A stretch of DNA of 52,951 bases, from positions 1 to 52,951 of the forward strand of contig JAPLQX010000041.1 of NCBI GenBank assembly GCA_026399435.1, in the 5' to 3' direction. The DNA comes from Rhodocyclales bacterium. GTDB taxonomy: Bacteria; Pseudomonadota; Gammaproteobacteria; Burkholderiales; Rhodocyclaceae. This document shows, one piece after another, positions 49,196-52,951 of the stretch (position 1 is its first letter; the number at the start of each line of letters is the position of its first letter). The notes under the pieces were generated by a model. The model saw only the letters and a list, made by a program, of their open reading frames with translations, made no database searches and was not told where the DNA came from. A program made the translations under genes and the position numbers.

Positions 49196-50298
49196 TGGAA
49201 GCCATCGTTCTGCCCTTCGTCGAAGGCTTGCTCGGTCCCCTGTGGCCTGCGGTCAAGCCGGTCTGGCCTCTGCTCTGGACCTTGGTCAAGATCGTTCTGA
49301 TTCTGTCTCCACTGCTGTTGTCGGTCGCCTACCTGACCTTCTGGGAGCGCAAGATTATCGGCTGGATGCAGGTTCGCATCGGCCCGAATCGGGTCGGTCC
49401 GTGGGGTCTGCTGCAGCCGATCGCCGACGGTTTGAAACTGTTCTTCAAGGAAGTGCTGTTCCCGACCGCGGCAGACAAGAAACTCTTCGTGCTCGGCCCC
49501 GTCATGGCCATCGCGCCGGCGCTGGCCGCCTGGGCGGTGATTCCCTTCTCGCCGGGTTGGGTCCTGGCCAATGTCGATGCGGGCGTGCTGTATCTGCTGG
49601 CCATCAGTTCGGTCGGCGTCTACGGCATCATCGTCGCCGGCTGGGCGTCGAATTCCAAGTACCCGTTCTTCGGCGCCATGCGCGCCTCGGCGCAGATGAT
49701 TTCCTACGAGATCTCGATGGGCCTCGGCCTGATCACCGTCCTGATGGTGTCGAACAGCCTCAACCTGACCGAAATCGTCGGCGCCCAGAGCAAGGGCCAG
49801 TTCGCCGGTTACGGACTCGGGGTGTTTTCCTGGAATTGGCTGCCGCTGCTGCCGATGTTCGCCGTCTACCTGATTTCCGGCGTGGCCGAAACCAACCGCG
49901 CGCCGTTCGACGTGGTCGAAGGCGAATCGGAAATCGTCGCCGGTCACATGGTCGAATACTCGGGCATGGCCTTCGCGATGTTCTTCCTCGCCGAATACGC
50001 CAACATGATCCTGATCTCGGCGATGACCTCGATCTTCTTCCTCGGCGGCTGGTTGTCGCCGGTCGGTTTCCTGCAACAAATACCCCTCGTCGGCGTTGCC
50101 TTCTCGAATGGCTTCCACTGGATGGCGTTCAAGATGGCTGCGATCCTGTTCTTCTTCCTCTGGATTCGGGCCACCTTCCCGCGCTATCGCTATGACCAGA
50201 TCATGCGCTTGGGCTGGAAGGTGTTTGTGCCGCTGACGCTGGTCTGGATTCTGGTGGTTGGCGTCTGGATGATGTCGCCGCTGACCATCTGGAAATAG
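49195..50298 (+). CDS. nuoH: NADH-quinone oxidoreductase subunit H
   Basis: Membrane subunit at the junction with the peripheral arm. The 367-residue protein has about eight helices and the signatures [35 protein letters not shown], and [22 protein letters not shown] shares its A with the nuoG stop. Confidence 0.98.
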   Translation: MEAIVLPFVEGLLGPLWPAVKPVWPLLWTLVKIVLILSPLLLSVAYLTFWERKIIGWMQVRIGPNRVGPWGLLQPIADGLKLFFKEVLFPTAADKKLFVLGPVMAIAPALAAWAVIPFSPGWVLANVDAGVLYLLAISSVGVYGIIVAGWASNSKYPFFGAMRASAQMISYEISMGLGLITVLMVSNSLNLTEIVGAQSKGQFAGYGLGVFSWNWLPLLPMFAVYLISGVAETNRAPFDVVEGESEIVAGHMVEYSGMAFAMFFLAEYANMILISAMTSIFFLGGWLSPVGFLQQIPLVGVAFSNGFHWMAFKMAAILFFFLWIRATFPRYRYDQIMRLGWKVFVPLTLVWILVVGVWMMSPLTIWK

Positions 50299-50315
50299 GG
50301 CCGAGAGAGATCATC

Positions 50316-50801
50316 ATGGGTGCAAAAGATTTCATTGGTAGCCTGTTCCTCAAGGAACTGTTCAAGGGCATGGCGGTGACCGGCCGCTACATGTTCGCGC
50401 GCAAGATCACCATCCAGTATCCGGAAGAGAAGACCCCGCAAAGCAACCGCTTCCGCGGCCTGCATGCGCTGCGCCGTTATCCCAACGGCGAGGAACGCTG
50501 CATTGCCTGCAAGCTGTGCGAGGCGGTTTGCCCGGCGCTGGCGATCACCATCGAGTCGGCCGAACGCGACGACGGCAGCAGGCGCACCACGCGCTACGAC
50601 ATCGATCTGACCAAGTGCATTTTCTGCGGCTTCTGCGAAGAGGCCTGCCCGGTCGACGCCATTGTCCAGACCCGCATCTTCGAATACCACGGCGAGGCGC
50701 GCGGCGATCTTTACTACACCAAGCAGATGCTGCTGGCCGTGGGCGACAAGAACGAAGCGCAGATCGCCGCCGATCGTGCGCAGGATGCCCCTTACCGCTA
50801 A
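50316..50801 (+). CDS. nuoI: NADH-quinone oxidoreductase subunit I
   Basis: Ferredoxin-like subunit of 161 residues with two 4Fe-4S motifs, [12 protein letters not shown] and [12 protein letters not shown] (clusters N6a and N6b), that pass electrons to N2. Good GAGAGA ribosome site upstream. Standard position between nuoH and nuoJ. Confidence 0.98.
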   Translation: MGAKDFIGSLFLKELFKGMAVTGRYMFARKITIQYPEEKTPQSNRFRGLHALRRYPNGEERCIACKLCEAVCPALAITIESAERDDGSRRTTRYDIDLTKCIFCGFCEEACPVDAIVQTRIFEYHGEARGDLYYTKQMLLAVGDKNEAQIAADRAQDAPYR

Positions 50802-50819
50802 AGCCACGCTAATCCAGCC

Positions 50820-51449
50820 ATGGAATTCAAGACCATTCTTTTCTACCTCTTTTCCGCAATCACGGTCGTCGCCGCCCTGCGCGTGATCACGGCGCGCAAT
50901 CCGGTGCACGCCGCGCTGTTCCTGGTGCTGGCCTTCTTCAACATGGCGGGGCTGTGGATGCTGCTGCAGGCCGAGTTCCTGGCCCTCGCGCTGATCATGG
51001 TCTATGTCGGCGCAGTGATGGTGCTGTTCCTTTTCGTGGTGATGATGCTCGACATCAACATCGAGCGCGTGCGCCAGGGATTCTGGAACAATCTGCCGCT
51101 GGGCGCGCTGGTCGGCCTGCTGATGGTTGGCGAGATGGCGGTAGTGGTCTCCGGCCGCTATTTCAGCCTGGCCAACCTGCCGCCGCAGAGCATGCCGGCG
51201 AACTACAGCAACACCAAGGAACTGGCACGCCTGCTCTATACCGAATACGCCTATCCCTTCGAAATCGCGTCGGTCATCCTGCTGGTCGCCATCGTCGCCG
51301 CGGTCATGCTGACCCTGCGCGGGCGCAAGGACAACAAGGCCATGCATTCGTCCGACCAGATCGCGGTCAAGGCCAAGGACCGCATGCGGCTGGTCAAGAT
51401 GTCGCCTGAAGTCGAACTTCCCGCTGTCGCGGCGAAGGAGGGAGAATAG
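50820..51449 (+). CDS. nuoJ: NADH-quinone oxidoreductase subunit J
   Basis: Membrane subunit of 209 residues with five helices; N-terminal [19 protein letters not shown], then [22 protein letters not shown] (the conserved helix 3). The C-terminal 45 residues are charged and extramembrane. Starts 18 bases after nuoI. Confidence 0.97.
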   Translation: MEFKTILFYLFSAITVVAALRVITARNPVHAALFLVLAFFNMAGLWMLLQAEFLALALIMVYVGAVMVLFLFVVMMLDINIERVRQGFWNNLPLGALVGLLMVGEMAVVVSGRYFSLANLPPQSMPANYSNTKELARLLYTEYAYPFEIASVILLVAIVAAVMLTLRGRKDNKAMHSSDQIAVKAKDRMRLVKMSPEVELPAVAAKEGE

Positions 51450-51451
51450 GC

Positions 51452-51757
51452 ATGGTTCCGCTTTCACACTACCTGATACTGGCCGCGATCCTGTTCGCCA
51501 TCAGCATCGTCGGCATCTTCCTCAACCGGAAGAACCTGATCGTGCTGCTGATGGCCATCGAACTGATGCTGATGGCGGTGAATCTGAATTTTGTTGCCTT
51601 CTCGCACTATCTCAATGACCTTTCGGGCCAGCTCTTCGTCTTTTTCATCCTCGTCGTTGCTGCCGCCGAATCGGGCATCGGTCTCGCCATTCTGGTGGTG
51701 CTGTTCCGCAACCTGTCCTCGATCGATGTCGAAGACCTCGACACTCTGAAGGGCTAG
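51452..51757 (+). CDS. nuoK: NADH-quinone oxidoreductase subunit K
   Basis: 101-residue antiporter-like membrane subunit with three helices and the conserved buried acidic residues in [19 protein letters not shown] and [15 protein letters not shown], which take part in proton transfer. Starts two bases after the nuoJ stop. Confidence 0.98.
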   Translation: MVPLSHYLILAAILFAISIVGIFLNRKNLIVLLMAIELMLMAVNLNFVAFSHYLNDLSGQLFVFFILVVAAAESGIGLAILVVLFRNLSSIDVEDLDTLKG

Positions 51758-51762
51758 TGGGA

Positions 51763-52951
51763 ATGAAGACACTCTACTTGCTGGTTCCCCTGGCTCCGCT
51801 GGCCGGCGCCATCCTGGCCGGGTTCTTCGGCAAGATCCTCGGCCGCACCGGCTCGCATGTGGTCACCATCCTCGGTGTCGCGATCTCCTTCGCGCTGTCG
51901 GTACTGATCTACCAGGACGTCCAGGCCGGCCACCTGTTCAACGGCGCCGTCTACACCTGGATGCAATCCGGCGGGCTCAAGCTGCAAGTCGGTTTCCTGA
52001 TCGATCCGCTGACGGTCACCATGATGCTGGTGGTCAACTTCGTCTCGCTCATGGTGCATATCTACACCATCGGCTACATGGCGGACGACCCCGGTTACCA
52101 GCGCTTCTTCAGCTACATCTCGCTGTTCACCTTCTCGATGCTGATGCTGGTGATGTCGAACAACTTCGTCCAGCTGTTCTTCGGCTGGGAAGCGGTGGGC
52201 CTGGTCTCCTATCTGCTGATCGGCTTCTGGTACACCCGGCCGACGGCGATCTATGCCAACCTCAAGGCTTTCCTGGTCAACCGTGTCGGCGACTTCGGTT
52301 TCCTGCTCGGCATCGGCCTGATCGCCGCCTACGCCGGCAGCCTCGACTACGCCGAGGTATTCGCCAAGAGGAACGAACTCGCCACGCTTACCGAAGCCGT
52401 CACCGGCTGGCCGCTGATCACCGCCGTCTGCATCTGCCTCTTCATCGGCGCCATGGGCAAGTCGGCGCAGTTCCCGCTGCATGTCTGGCTGCCCGACTCG
52501 ATGGAAGGCCCGACCCCGATCTCCGCGCTGATCCATGCCGCGACCATGGTCACGGCCGGTATCTTCATGGTCTCGCGCATGTCGCCGCTGTTCGAACTGT
52601 CCGATACGGCCCTGTCCTTCGTCATCGTCATCGGCGCCATCACCACGCTGTTCATGGCGCTGATTGCCATCGTGCAGACCGACATCAAGCGCGTCGTCGC
52701 CTACTCGACCTTGTCGCAGCTCGGCTACATGACCATGGCCCTGGGCGCTTCTGCCTATTCGGTGGCGATCTTCCACCTCATGACGCATGCCTTCTTCAAG
52801 GCAGTGCTCTTCCTCGGTGCCGGCTCGGTGATCATCGCCATGCACCACGAGCAGGACATGCGCCGCATGGGTGGAGTGCGCAAGTACCTGCCCATCACCT
52901 ACGCCACGATGCTGATCGGCGCCTTCGCGAATGCGGGCCTGCCGCCCTTCG
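51763..52951 (+). CDS. nuoL: NADH-quinone oxidoreductase subunit L, N-terminal part, cut by window end
   Basis: Mrp-antiporter-type proton-pumping subunit. About 396 residues are visible of an expected 650 or so. Recognisable: IDPLTVTMMLVVNFVSLMVHIYTIGYM, LFFGWEAVGLVSYLLIGFW (key Glu), QFPLHVWLPDSMEGPTPISALIHAATMV (key Lys/His region) and STLSQLGYM. It starts five bases after nuoK. nuoM and nuoN are expected beyond the window. Confidence 0.97.
   Translation, partial: MKTLYLLVPLAPLAGAILAGFFGKILGRTGSHVVTILGVAISFALSVLIYQDVQAGHLFNGAVYTWMQSGGLKLQVGFLIDPLTVTMMLVVNFVSLMVHIYTIGYMADDPGYQRFFSYISLFTFSMLMLVMSNNFVQLFFGWEAVGLVSYLLIGFWYTRPTAIYANLKAFLVNRVGDFGFLLGIGLIAAYAGSLDYAEVFAKRNELATLTEAVTGWPLITAVCICLFIGAMGKSAQFPLHVWLPDSMEGPTPISALIHAATMVTAGIFMVSRMSPLFELSDTALSFVIVIGAITTLFMALIAIVQTDIKRVVAYSTLSQLGYMTMALGASAYSVAIFHLMTHAFFKAVLFLGAGSVIIAMHHEQDMRRMGGVRKYLPITYATMLIGAFANAGLPPF

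Overview
The window is about 53 kb of GC-rich, gene-dense bacterial chromosome. Protein character and gene order (grpE-dnaK beside hrcA-nadK-recN; fur/bamE-dapB-carAB-greA; rlmE-ftsH-folP-glmM; tpiA-secG-tRNA-Leu-nuoA...) point to a betaproteobacterium, most likely of the Rhodocyclales; this placement is inference, since no rRNA gene is present. I see no prophage, transposase, integron or CRISPR array.

Layout. 1-8.0 kb: heat-shock and housekeeping genes (dnaK partial, grpE, trxC, hemH, hrcA on minus; nadK, recN on plus; a GDT1-type transporter and fur on minus). Three sigma-32-like promoters sit in front of dnaK, grpE and trxC. 8.2-20.3 kb: bamE, dapB, carA, carB, greA, a DUF4149-type membrane protein, yhbY (minus), rlmE, ftsH, folP, glmM. 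20.3-25.0 kb: sixA, an EAL-CBS-GGDEF c-di-GMP protein with two tiny ORFs in front of it, then an M14 peptidase-like gene coupled to an alpha/beta hydrolase.

25.0-35.8 kb is the most distinctive part. A tightly overlapping minus-strand operon (acyltransferase OlsA-like, OlsB-like, GT4 glycosyltransferase, diacylglycerol kinase, second GT4, PlcP/LpxH-like metallophosphoesterase, then a CYTH-CHAD protein) is divergent from pstSCAB, the high-affinity phosphate importer. Read together, the genes could import phosphate, make phosphorus-free ornithine lipids and glycolipids, strip head groups from phospholipids, salvage diacylglycerol and perhaps bind polyphosphate: a compact phosphate-starvation membrane-remodelling island. 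The shared intergenic region holds Pho-box-like direct repeats facing each way.

35.8-40.6 kb: an E. coli-type quinol:fumarate reductase operon frdABCD, followed by a divergent UbiE-family methyltransferase and an unrecognised 234-residue protein, behind an FNR-type site at class II promoter spacing. 40.7-53 kb: tpiA, secG, tRNA-Leu(GAG), and the complex I operon nuoA to nuoL (nuoL cut by the window end).

A nearly identical 40-bp repeat lies in the 3' ends of two unrelated minus-strand genes, giving both proteins the same C-terminal peptide; a diverged copy lies inside yhbY. All assignments come from reading the sequence; no database search was run.
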